Origin: Ardenticatenaceae bacterium
GTDB lineage: Bacteria; Chloroflexota; Anaerolineae; Promineifilales; Promineifilaceae
Direction: 5' to 3'
NCBI GenBank assembly: GCA_020634455.1
Contig: JACKBQ010000002.1
Location: 2,152,604 to 2,216,603 of the forward strand
Length of the DNA: 64,000 bases
A program made the translations under genes and the position numbers. Positions 51,413-59,240 of the stretch are shown here, in pieces. Position 1 is the stretch's first letter. Every line of letters begins with the position of its first letter. The notes under the pieces were generated by a model, which saw only the letters and a program-made list of their open reading frames with translations, was not told the origin of the DNA and searched no databases.

Positions 51413-52489
51413 ATGCAACACGAAACGAGCGAAACAACAACGGCCGTATCCACTCAAAACCGGCAGCGCTGGGGTTTACTCCTGCTTCTGCTGGCCTTGC
51501 TGGGTGTGTTTTTGCTGAGCCTGTTTGTTGGCTCCGTGCGCATTCCGCTGGATGAGATTGTGCGGGTTTTGCTGGGCGGCGCAGCCGAGCGGGAGACCTG
51601 GAGTACCATTGTGTTAAAAGTTCGGCTGCCCAAGGCAGTAACGGCCGTACTCGCCGGATCGGCCCTCAGCGTCAGCGGACTGCAAATGCAAACGATGTTT
51701 CGCAATCCGCTGGCCGGGCCGTTTGTGCTGGGCATTAATTCCGGGGCCAGCCTGGGCGTGGCGCTGGTGGTGCTGGCCGTGGGTACTGGCAGCACCCTGC
51801 TGGCCGGGCTGGGCTTGCTCAGCGATTTTGGCATTGTGGTTGCCGCCAGCCTGGGCGCGGGACTGGTGCTGTTTTTGGTGCTGGCCGTCGCTCGCCGCGT
51901 GGAGACGATGACCCTGCTCATTTTGGGGCTGATGTTTGGCTACGCCACCAGCGCCCTGGTGAGCGTGCTGCTCTACTTCAGCATTGCCGAGCGCATTCAG
52001 GCATACATCGCCTGGACGTTTGGCAGCTTTGGCGGCGTCACCTGGCGGCAAATGCAGGTGATGGCCCCGGCGGTGCTGCTGGGGCTGGCCATCGCCTGGC
52101 TGTCGGCCAAGCCGCTGAACGCGCTGCTGCTGGGCGAAACGTACGCCCAAAGTTTGGGGCTGTCCGTGCGGCGGGCGCGGCTTGGCGTGTTGGTGAGCGC
52201 CTCGCTGATGGCCGGGGCGATTACGGCGTTTTGCGGGCCGATTGGTTTTGTGGGCGTGGCGGTACCGCATCTTTGCCGCAGTCTGTTTGGCACCTCCAAC
52301 CACCGGCTGCTGGTGCCCGCCACCATCTTGCTGGGCGGCATCGTAGCCCTGGTGGCCGATTTGCTGGCGCAGCTGCCCGGCAGCCAGATCACCCTGCCGC
52401 TCAACGCCGTCACCGCGCTCATTGGTGCGCCGGTGGTCACCTGGGTTATCCTGCGCCAGCGCAACCTGCGCTCGTCGTTTGCGGGGTAA
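51413..52489 (+). CDS. btuC: FecCD-family ABC permease (BtuC-like)
   Basis: 358 residues with about ten helices. VRLPKAVTAVLAGSALSVSG and LQMQTMFRNPLAGPFVLGIN are the FecCD/BtuC signature; GETYAQSLGLSVRRARLGVL is the coupling region and FCGPIGFVGVAVPHLCRSLF the late conserved stretch. The ATG at 51413 (MQHETSETT) is chosen; the frame opens earlier inside btuF. The second gene of the riboswitch-controlled importer. Confidence 0.9.
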   Translation: MQHETSETTTAVSTQNRQRWGLLLLLLALLGVFLLSLFVGSVRIPLDEIVRVLLGGAAERETWSTIVLKVRLPKAVTAVLAGSALSVSGLQMQTMFRNPLAGPFVLGINSGASLGVALVVLAVGTGSTLLAGLGLLSDFGIVVAASLGAGLVLFLVLAVARRVETMTLLILGLMFGYATSALVSVLLYFSIAERIQAYIAWTFGSFGGVTWRQMQVMAPAVLLGLAIAWLSAKPLNALLLGETYAQSLGLSVRRARLGVLVSASLMAGAITAFCGPIGFVGVAVPHLCRSLFGTSNHRLLVPATILLGGIVALVADLLAQLPGSQITLPLNAVTALIGAPVVTWVILRQRNLRSSFAG

Positions 52490-52517
52490 GAAATAACCAC
52501 AGATTTTGAGGAAAAAT

Positions 52518-53543
52518 ATGTCTGGACCGATTTTGCATACGGAAAATTTGGCAATTGGGTATCCGAACCGGAAAGCTGCCCCCGTAGTGGTGGCAGAAAA
52601 TATCGGCGTGGGGTTGCAGCCTGGGGAATTGGTTTGCCTGCTGGGGCCAAACGGGGCGGGCAAAAGCACGCTGATGCGTACGCTGGCGGGGATGCAGGCG
52701 GCGCTGAACGGCCGTATCCACCTCAACAACCGCCCCCTCGCCAGCCTCTCCGCCCGCGAACTGGCCCGCCACCTCAGCGTGGTACTAACGGAGCCGATCA
52801 ACGCGGGTATGCTCACCGGCTGGGATTTGGTCGCTTTGGGGCGGCATCCGTACACAAACTGGTCTGGCAAATTGACGGCGGTGGATGAAACGGCCGTTCA
52901 TCAAGCCATCGCCGCCGTGGGAGCCACCCCTCTGGCCCAGCGCCACGTCCACACCCTCAGCGATGGTGAGCGGCAAAAAATCATGATCGCCCGCGCCCTG
53001 GCCCAGGAACCGAAGGTGATGCTGCTAGACGAGCCAACCGCATTCCTCGACCTGCCGCGCCGGGTGGAAATCATGCACATCTTGCGCCAGTTGGCCCGCG
53101 ACTCCCACCGCGCCATCCTGCTCTCCACCCACGATCTGGATTTGGCGCTGCGCAACGCCGACAAGATTTGGCTGCTGCCCAAAGGGGGCACGTTGCAGGT
53201 GGGCACGCCGGAGGAGCTGGTGCTCAACGGCAGCTTTGAAGCAGCGTTCCAGGCAGACGGCGTGCAGTTTGACCCGCTGACGGGTTCATTCAGAATTGCA
53301 GCACAATCGGTGGGGCAGGTAGATTTGGTGGGGGACGGCCTATCTGCGCTGTGGACGAAGCGGGCGCTGGAGCGCGTGGGGTTTGCCGTGCATGAGGGGG
53401 TGAATGGCTCCACCATGCGGATTCAGGTGGTGGCGGCGGAAGGTGGGGCGGAGAACGGCCGTATCCACTGGCAGCTCATCAAACCGCAGAAAACCGTTAC
53501 CTACCACACACTGACCGATTTGGTTGACGATCTAAACAGTTAA
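52518..53543 (+). CDS. btuD: ABC transporter ATP-binding protein (BtuD/FecE-like)
   Basis: 341 residues. Walker A LLGPNGAGKSTLMRTLAG, the signature motif LSDGERQKIMIARALAQ, Walker B VMLLDEPTAFLDL and the switch His in LLSTHDLDLAL are complete. About 80 extra residues follow the usual end (DGLSALWTKRALERVGFAVH...), a C-terminal extension found in some FecE-like members. The ATG at 52518 follows GAGGAAA. Its stop overlaps that of the convergent regulator gene by four bases. Confidence 0.9.
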   Translation: MSGPILHTENLAIGYPNRKAAPVVVAENIGVGLQPGELVCLLGPNGAGKSTLMRTLAGMQAALNGRIHLNNRPLASLSARELARHLSVVLTEPINAGMLTGWDLVALGRHPYTNWSGKLTAVDETAVHQAIAAVGATPLAQRHVHTLSDGERQKIMIARALAQEPKVMLLDEPTAFLDLPRRVEIMHILRQLARDSHRAILLSTHDLDLALRNADKIWLLPKGGTLQVGTPEELVLNGSFEAAFQADGVQFDPLTGSFRIAAQSVGQVDLVGDGLSALWTKRALERVGFAVHEGVNGSTMRIQVVAAEGGAENGRIHWQLIKPQKTVTYHTLTDLVDDLNS

Positions 53544-54847
53544 TTCTTAAACTGAGCCAGCCAGTGCAACAACGGTGCGGCACGCGCATCCAAAACAGAT
53601 CGCGCTACTTTGTAGTAAGCCAGCAAATACTCCCGGAGTGATACGCCGGAAAGCCAGGCATGGTTCTCAAGTAGCCCGGCCACCCAATCCAGATTAAAGT
53701 GCACTGTGTCCAAATCCCCAAACTGCAATCCCGCCTCAACATTGTTGCCAAATTCATTCGAAATATTGTTTAGCATGGCCATAGGCATGGCTGCTAATTC
53801 GGGTAGATTGTGCAGTTGCGCTTCAATGGTTAGCCGTTGCATCATAAAATGTTGGTAGGCCACGTGATACGCTTTGGGCGTTTCTTTAACTTGAAGGGTT
53901 GGCGGCATATTTTTCATTAACTTTTCAATATGCAGCGGCGCTAACTCTAGCGTACTGCCCAAAAAATAGCCGGGAATGACATCTATTATTTGCGGAATAT
54001 GGTTGAACACGATGCCGCCAAAAGCAAGCGGCAGGTTCATTTTTTGCAATGCCTGGGCCATTTGTAGCAAATGGGCAGCGGCCGTCAGGGTTTGGGCGGC
54101 TAAAACAACCAAGAGTGGCTTAATTTGATTAACCGAAACCTCCATACGATCCAATGGCACGTTGGCTCCCAAATAAACCACATCCCACCCCTGGCGACGC
54201 AGCAGCAAGCTAATCATGAGGGGGGCAAAAATATGCATTTCGGTGGGGGGGCAAGCGACGAGGATACGGCCGTTCCTCGTGCCAGTAGGTAGTGCGGCCA
54301 GTAACGCTTCCAGCTGGCGCTGGGCTAAAGCGGAGGCAAAATGTTCTTGCTGCACTGTGACCTTGCCTTCATACCAACCTTCACCAATTTCGGTCAGCCC
54401 CTGCTGCAAAATCTTGAAACACACGGTTTCCAGCGGAAACACCGCAAACGCATGCGCCAGTAAATGTTGTGACTGGTACTCATCAAAGTTTAAGCACGCC
54501 TCAATCCACGCTTTGCGCAAATCATCCACCTGATCTCCCTCAACACGTGGCGCTGACAATTCGGCCGTTGGCGTGTTTGTTGGCAAAAGAAGCGCCCCGC
54601 CATCCTTTTCCATCTGTCGCCAAAGCTCCACAGCATGGCTAATACTCATCCCCTCGCCCTGACGGGCTACCAGCCAGTTGAGAACATCAATTTCGTGCTG
54701 AGAATACAGCCGATGGCCACCAGCTGTACGCTCAGGATTGGGCATACCGTAGCGACGCTCCCAGGCGCGAAGCGTATCTGGCTTGAGACCCGTTTCCTGA
54801 ACCACAACTTTCATGTTGAATGTAGGCAAATGTTTGTTTGTTGACAT
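53540..54847 (-). CDS. MerR/B12-binding transcriptional regulator, CarH/LitR-like, with extra C-terminal domain
   Basis: 435 residues. A MerR-type winged helix (MKVVVQETGLKPDTLRAWER ... GGHRLYSQHEI) is followed by a helical B12-cap domain containing WYEGKVTVQQEHFAS, the W-x9-EH motif of CarH photoreceptors that cradles the adenosyl group. A Rossmann-like B12 domain has a candidate lower-ligand His in CPPTEMHIFAP and GWDVVYLGANVP. Classical CarH ends about here (near 285 residues); this one adds about 150 residues of helical sequence (LREYLLAYYKVARSVL). It lies convergent to the B12 importer. The ATG at 54847 is preferred over a start seven codons earlier. A light/B12-dependent repressor is the likely role; the targets are unproven. 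Confidence 0.85.
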   Translation of the reverse strand: MSTNKHLPTFNMKVVVQETGLKPDTLRAWERRYGMPNPERTAGGHRLYSQHEIDVLNWLVARQGEGMSISHAVELWRQMEKDGGALLLPTNTPTAELSAPRVEGDQVDDLRKAWIEACLNFDEYQSQHLLAHAFAVFPLETVCFKILQQGLTEIGEGWYEGKVTVQQEHFASALAQRQLEALLAALPTGTRNGRILVACPPTEMHIFAPLMISLLLRRQGWDVVYLGANVPLDRMEVSVNQIKPLLVVLAAQTLTAAAHLLQMAQALQKMNLPLAFGGIVFNHIPQIIDVIPGYFLGSTLELAPLHIEKLMKNMPPTLQVKETPKAYHVAYQHFMMQRLTIEAQLHNLPELAAMPMAMLNNISNEFGNNVEAGLQFGDLDTVHFNLDWVAGLLENHAWLSGVSLREYLLAYYKVARSVLDARAAPLLHWLAQFKN

Positions 54848-54902
54848 AAAGATTCCTAGGTAGCGCACAAGGATGATTTGTGCAATTTTCCTTATTGTGT
54901 AC

Positions 54903-54938
54903 TGGACAATCTTAGCACGGTTGTATAGTTTTTGTCCA
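54903..54938 (-). promoter_or_regulatory. Promoter and inverted-repeat operator of the CarH-like gene
   Basis: On the minus strand TGGACA (54938-54933), an 18-base spacer and TAAGAT (54914-54909) fit a sigma-70 promoter. The inverted repeat TGGACAA (54903-54909) and TTGTCCA (54932-54938) brackets both boxes. This is where an autorepressor of the MerR/CarH type would be expected to bind. Confidence 0.5.
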
Positions 54939-55018
54939 CATTTCTTTAGATTTTAGCACATTTGCCCACGCTGGTGTTTGCGACTTTAAGATTTGCCTAA
55001 GCAAGTTACAATAAAAGC

Positions 55019-55621
55019 ATGATCACGGTGACAGTTGGCGCAATTTTAAGCAAATCAGTAACAGACACGCTTGGACATCTGATTTATGTGGTGCGTGAAG
55101 ACGCCCTGGTTTTGTATGTGGGTCAATCCCGGCGGGATGTGCTGACGCGCTTTGGCGAACATCTGCAAAAGCCAAGCCGATTGGGGCAACTCATCCAACT
55201 CAATACCCCAATTTCGCATGGATGGGCGGTGGATTTTTACGCGCTGGCAGATTGCGCAGCTTTTGTGCGGCAGAAGTCGCTGTTTACCCTGCAAGAGTGG
55301 CAGCATTTTGATATGGATATGGCAGAGCAGGCTATGATTCAGGGGATGCATCCGGTGCTAAACCTGGATTTTAACGAGAAGCCAACACCGCTGCCCACCC
55401 GCTACCGAGGCCATGCAGCACTGCATTTGCCTAAACCGGTAACGGCCGTTTCCCCCACCACTTCCCCCAAAGACCGAATCTGGCTCAACCGGATGAGCCT
55501 GCAAGGCTGGGTGCATGAAACCACAGGCACCCGCATCGTCTGGCGGCACTCCAGCGGCAAAACCCTCACAGAAGCAGAGATGGCTCCCTTCCGGCAAGCG
55601 GGGAAGCTGCCGAATGGTTAA
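55019..55621 (+). CDS. GIY-YIG-like nuclease domain protein
   Basis: 200 residues. HLIYVVREDALVLYVGQSRR followed by DVLTRFGEHL matches the GIY-YIG core (two short motifs, then a conserved Arg), and a Glu in AEQAMIQGMHPVLNL sits where the metal-binding Glu belongs. The C-terminal 70 residues contain a basic segment (TRIVWRHSSGKTLTEAEM). It could be a nuclease or a catalytically inert relative. It diverges from the CarH-like gene over 171 bases and may share its control. The last codons (CCG AAT GGT TAA) belong to a word-repeat. Confidence 0.6.
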   Translation: MITVTVGAILSKSVTDTLGHLIYVVREDALVLYVGQSRRDVLTRFGEHLQKPSRLGQLIQLNTPISHGWAVDFYALADCAAFVRQKSLFTLQEWQHFDMDMAEQAMIQGMHPVLNLDFNEKPTPLPTRYRGHAALHLPKPVTAVSPTTSPKDRIWLNRMSLQGWVHETTGTRIVWRHSSGKTLTEAEMAPFRQAGKLPNG

Positions 55622-55705
55622 TGGTTAATGACCAATGGTTAATGGTTAATTTTGGGCAGGCATTCGCCTAACCATTAACCATTTACAATTCACCATTAAC
55701 TATTT
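55612..55705. repeat. Word-repeat hairpin (AATGGTTA type)
   Basis: Four or more copies of AATGGTTAATGGTTA are followed by inverted CATTAACCATTTACAATTCA and CCATTAACTATT. It lies between converging genes and could end both transcripts. Same words as the riboswitch insert at 49815-49880. Confidence 0.75.
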
Positions 55706-56179
55706 TTACGGGGTTGGCGTGGCACAGGGGGGCGGCGGGGTGAACATGATGGTGTAAGTATTGTTGGTTTCATCTACTTCCACCACCTGTTGCGCCGAAT
55801 CCACCTCGGCATTGATGCCGCCGACGGGGCCTGCGGCAAAAGGCACGGAGGCGGTGGTCTCGCCCAGCGATGTGAGGCCATCCAGGTTCGTGGTGCCGTT
55901 GTTGATCGTAACTTCAAACGGTCCCGCGTCCCCCACGCCAAAATTGTCTACGCTTACGGAGACGGTGCCGGGGCCACCCCAGGGGCAGTCGTCGTAGGTA
56001 ACGCTGTAGCTGCCAATTTCCAGATCGGGCAGTTGAGTGGCCAGCGTGGGAGGAATGGTGGGTGGTTCTGTGGGGGGAACGGCCGTTGCCGTCGGCGTGG
56101 TTTCGCTACAGGCTACTAAAACCAAGCCAGCAAACAAAATGACTGCCCCAATTATGCCTAACTTTTTCATGCGGTTCAT
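55706..56179 (-). CDS. CARDB-domain lipoprotein
   Basis: 157 residues. The signal peptide MNRMKKLGIIGAVILF... ends with the lipobox LVLVAC and is followed by a Thr/Pro-rich linker and one CARDB-type beta-sandwich (LPDLEIGSYSVTYDD ... TVSVSVDNFGVGDAGPFEVT ... VEVDETNNTYTI). CARDB modules are adhesion or carbohydrate/protein-binding scaffolds. The ATG at 56179 gives a clean signal peptide. Standalone. Confidence 0.75.
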   Translation of the reverse strand: MNRMKKLGIIGAVILFAGLVLVACSETTPTATAVPPTEPPTIPPTLATQLPDLEIGSYSVTYDDCPWGGPGTVSVSVDNFGVGDAGPFEVTINNGTTNLDGLTSLGETTASVPFAAGPVGGINAEVDSAQQVVEVDETNNTYTIMFTPPPPCATPTP

Positions 56180-56204
56180 TTTTAGCTTCCTTAGATTTTT
56201 TAGG

Positions 56205-56302
56205 AACACAGAGGGGCACTGAGAACCGCAAAGTTACACAGAGAAACGCACATTTTTTCTCTGTGTAACTCTGTGTCTCCTCTGGGAAACTCTGTGTTCC
56301 GC
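56205..56302. repeat. Word-repeat hairpin (ACACAGAG type)
   Basis: GGAACACAGAGGGGCACTGA and GTTACACAGAGAAACGC are followed by CTCTGTGTAACTCTGTGTCT and AAACTCTGTGTTCC. It separates the NarL regulator from the CARDB lipoprotein gene. Confidence 0.75.
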
Positions 56303-56309
56303 TTTTTCT

Positions 56310-56963
56310 TCATGAACGGCCGTCTAACGAAATCAAACCCCGCTGAGCCGCCACCGTGACCGCCTCGGTGCGGTTGCCTACGTTGAGCTTACTCAAAATG
56401 GCGCTCACGTGAAACTTCACCGTGCGCTCACTGATGACCAGCCTGGCGGCAATTTCTTTGTTTTGCAAGCCCTGCGCCAGCGCGTGCAGCACCTCCAGCT
56501 CGCGCGGGGTGAGCTGCTCCAGCGGCGGTTCCGGCGGCTGGGCCACACGCTGCATTAGCTTGTGGGCCACAATTGGCTGCAAGAGCGAGCCCCCCTCGTG
56601 CACCACGCGGATGGCGTTGAACAGCTCGTTACGCGGCGCACCTTTGAGCAAATACCCTTGAGCACCGGCCTGAACGGCCGTTACAATCCGCTCGTCCGTA
56701 TCAAAGGCGGTAAACATGATCACCCGCTCGTGGGGATTGGCGGCGCGGAGCTGGCGCAGCGTTTCTACTCCGTCCATCTCCGGCATTTCGATGTCCAGCA
56801 GCACCACGTCTGGTTTGCTTTCGGCGACCTGTTGGATGGTGGAACGGCCGTTGCCCGCCTGCCCGATTACTTCAAAATCTGGCTGCGTGCCTAAAATCGC
56901 CACCAGGCCATCCCGCACCACCGGATGATCATCTGCCAGAAAAATTTTAATTTTGTCGCTCAT
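56310..56963 (-). CDS. NarL/FixJ-family response regulator
   Basis: 217 residues. The receiver domain has IFLADDHPVVRDGL, the phospho-acceptor Asp in VVLLDIEMPEMDG, and LLKGAPRNELF at the Lys position. The LuxR-type DNA-binding domain is LTPRELEVLHALAQGLQNKE...ISERTVKFHVSAILSKLNV. It lies downstream of the histidine kinase on the same strand, 80 bases apart, and is surely its partner. The start MSDKIKIF at 56963 is preferred to an earlier one. Confidence 0.93.
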   Translation of the reverse strand: MSDKIKIFLADDHPVVRDGLVAILGTQPDFEVIGQAGNGRSTIQQVAESKPDVVLLDIEMPEMDGVETLRQLRAANPHERVIMFTAFDTDERIVTAVQAGAQGYLLKGAPRNELFNAIRVVHEGGSLLQPIVAHKLMQRVAQPPEPPLEQLTPRELEVLHALAQGLQNKEIAARLVISERTVKFHVSAILSKLNVGNRTEAVTVAAQRGLISLDGRS

Positions 56964-57043
56964 TCTTTCACAACCATAAGTTTGCATAATGCGATAAGGC
57001 CATGCTCATGGGCAATTTTGTTCATGACTCAATCGCCCGCCTC

Positions 57044-58189
57044 TTACAGCGAAATTTCCGCCTCAATTCTTGTGCCCTGGCCGGGCGTGCTTTCGATGTG
57101 GAAACGGCCGTTCAACAATTTCACCCGCTCATTTAACCCCACCAGGCCAAAACGGCCGTTTCCCACATCGTCCAGTTCAAAACCACGACCATCGTCGGCC
57201 ACCGTTAGCGTGACCAGTTGCGGGGTTGCCACTAATTTTACCGTGATTTGACGGGCCTGGGCGTGCTGGCACGCATTGTTAATCGCTTCCTGAGCAATGC
57301 GGTAGAGGCCCGTCTCTACGCGAGGCAGCAGCGGCTGGTTGCCGCCCGTCACCAACAAATCAACGGGCAGTGGCGCATTTTCTGCCAGCAGAGCCAGCGC
57401 CTCCACCAAAGTGCGCCCAGCCAGCGGCGCGGCGCGTAAATCTTGCACCGAGCGGCGGGCTTCTTCCAGATTGGCGCGTGTCAGAGCCAGCGCCTGCTGC
57501 ACCATCTGGCGGATGCGGGCGGGGTCGGGGTCGGCTTCCAGCAGGGCGTCGGCGGATTCTAATTGCAGGGAAACGGCCGTTAATCCTTGCGCCAACGTAT
57601 CATGAATTTCCCGCGCCAGCCGGTTCCGCTCTTCCACTGCACCAACCTGGGCGCTGTGCTCGAACAATCGCGCCCGCTCAACGGCAATGCCCAGCATGTC
57701 GCCAATCGTGTACAGAAGCTGCAAATCATCGGGAGAGAGCTGCCGCCAGTCGGCGCTGGCCACGTTGAGCACGCCCAGCTTTTTGCCATGTGCGTACAGG
57801 GGAATGCTGGCATGGTAGCGCAGCCCGTCGGTGCCGTCCACCAGGTTTTTCAGGCGGCTGCATGTCACCACATTCACGTTGGCAGCCCCGTCCAGATCGC
57901 CGTCACGGTAGGTGTCCAGACAGTAGCAGCTGCCTTCCATTTTGTGGGGATGCAGCGCCAAGGCCGGGGGCAAATTTTGCGCCGCCGCCAGGTAAGATTG
58001 GGTATCGTCTTCGCGCAGCAGCCAAACCCAACCGGTTTGCAAATCGAGTAGTTCAGCTACCTGAGCCAAAATGGCGCGCAAAGTTTGCTCCAAATCTACA
58101 GAGCGATTGAGCGCCTGGGCCATACTGTTGATAATCGAAAGCTCCGCGTTGCGCCGCTGGAGTTGCTTGGCGTGTTCGTCTAAGGACAT
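57044..58189 (-). CDS. GAF-domain histidine kinase (NarX/DegS class)
   Basis: 381 residues. A coiled-coil start, a GAF domain (LEQTLRAILAQVAELLDLQT...SIPLYAHGKKLGVLNVAS), a HisKA_3 dimerisation helix with the phospho-His in ERNRLAREIHDTLAQGL, and a HATPase domain (YRIAQEAINNACQHAQ; VADDGRGFEL; FGLVGLNERV). The GAF part has Cys residues (GSCYCLDT; VTCSRL), as in redox- or heme-sensing GAF domains, which may be coincidental. It is cytoplasmic, with no membrane helix. It is paired with the NarL regulator downstream. Confidence 0.92.
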   Translation of the reverse strand: MSLDEHAKQLQRRNAELSIINSMAQALNRSVDLEQTLRAILAQVAELLDLQTGWVWLLREDDTQSYLAAAQNLPPALALHPHKMEGSCYCLDTYRDGDLDGAANVNVVTCSRLKNLVDGTDGLRYHASIPLYAHGKKLGVLNVASADWRQLSPDDLQLLYTIGDMLGIAVERARLFEHSAQVGAVEERNRLAREIHDTLAQGLTAVSLQLESADALLEADPDPARIRQMVQQALALTRANLEEARRSVQDLRAAPLAGRTLVEALALLAENAPLPVDLLVTGGNQPLLPRVETGLYRIAQEAINNACQHAQARQITVKLVATPQLVTLTVADDGRGFELDDVGNGRFGLVGLNERVKLLNGRFHIESTPGQGTRIEAEISL

Positions 58190-58224
58190 AGGTGTATTTA
58201 ACTGTGAAAGGTAGCGGTTGACAA

Positions 58225-58451
58225 GTAGGGGCGAGACAATCGGCCACGATCTTAACCTAGCCCACGGCCTTCTCTCCGATTGCCTCGCCCAATTCTACCC
58301 AAAACGGCCGTTACCTCTCGGCAAGGCAAGGTGGCTAGACCAAATTATTCGCGCCATCATTCATTGTTCGCGGCCGCGATTTTGGGCGAGGCGGTGGCTA
58401 GAGGAGAACGGCCGCTCTAGCAAATATGATTCGCCACCGCCTCGCCCCTAC
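58225..58451. mobile_element. MITE-like element
   Basis: It begins GTAGGGGCGAG (58225-58235) and ends CTCGCCCCTAC (58441-58451), an 11-bp perfect terminal inverted repeat over 227 bases. The right half is itself a hairpin: GGGCGAGGCGGTGGC (58384-58398) pairs with GCCACCGCCTCGCCC (58433-58447), with a nested CTAGAG/CTCTAG. No gene is inside. It lies between the GAF kinase and coaX. Confidence 0.6.
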
Positions 58452-58466
58452 TATACAATCGTTGCT

Positions 58467-59240
58467 ATGTTACTGGCACTGGATATTGGCAACACAAATA
58501 TTACGCTGGGGGTGTGGAACGGCCGTTCCTGGGAACGTCATTGGCGGCTGCTCACCAACCCGGCGCAAACCGCTGACGAGTACGGCATCATTTTGAAGAT
58601 GCTGCTGGACGATGCGGGGTTATTAACGGCCGTAAATCAAGCGATCATGGCCAGCGTGGTGCCCGCCCTCAGCCGCACCTTCGGCCAGATTTGCCAGCAG
58701 CAGCTTAACGTGCCCCTGCTGGATGTCAATTCGGAAACGCCGATGGGGCTCACCATTTTGGCCGATGTGCCCTCGGCGGTTGGCGCTGATCGGCTGGTGA
58801 ATGCCGTCGCCGCCTTTGAGCTGTTCCAGGCACCGTGCATCATCATAGACATGGGCACGGCCACCAAGTTTGATTTGGTCTCCGCCAAACAGGAATTTTT
58901 GGGCGGGGTGATTGCTCCCGGCCTGGGGCTGGCCGCCGAAGCACTGGCCAGCCGCGCCGCCAAGCTGAGCCACGTGGCACTGGAAGCCCCACCACACACC
59001 ATTGGCAAAAACACGGTTCACGCCATGCAGTCGGGCCTCGTTTTTGGCTACCTGTCGCTCATCGAAGGGCTGGTGGCCCGGCTCAAGGCAGAGCACCCCG
59101 ACCGCTTCCAGAAGATTCACACGTTGGGCACGGGCGGCATGATTGATTTGATGGCTCCGCATACGGCCGTAATTGACCACATTGATCCTTGGCTGACGCT
59201 AACCGGCCTGCGCGTAATTCATGACAGGGTGACCAGGTGA
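58467..59240 (+). CDS. coaX: Type III pantothenate kinase
   Basis: Phosphorylates pantothenate, the first committed step to coenzyme A. 257 residues. The ATP-binding LLALDIGNTNITLGVW (phosphate loop with DIGNT), VPALSRTFGQ, GADRLVNAVAAFE and IIIDMGTATKFDL are the CoaX motifs. The usual IDxGTAxT motif reads IDMGTATKF. The ATG at 58467 starts right behind the MITE-like element; upstream in-frame codons belong to that element. Its stop overlaps the GTG start of the next gene. Confidence 0.93.
   Translation: MLLALDIGNTNITLGVWNGRSWERHWRLLTNPAQTADEYGIILKMLLDDAGLLTAVNQAIMASVVPALSRTFGQICQQQLNVPLLDVNSETPMGLTILADVPSAVGADRLVNAVAAFELFQAPCIIIDMGTATKFDLVSAKQEFLGGVIAPGLGLAAEALASRAAKLSHVALEAPPHTIGKNTVHAMQSGLVFGYLSLIEGLVARLKAEHPDRFQKIHTLGTGGMIDLMAPHTAVIDHIDPWLTLTGLRVIHDRVTR

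Noticed and set aside
51614..52870. Minus-strand frame of 418 codons
   Set aside because: It is antisense to btuC and btuD with low-complexity Gln/His-rich translation.
58218..58466. N-terminal extension of coaX
   Set aside because: The 83 extra codons translate the MITE-like element; CoaX starts at LLALDIGNT.
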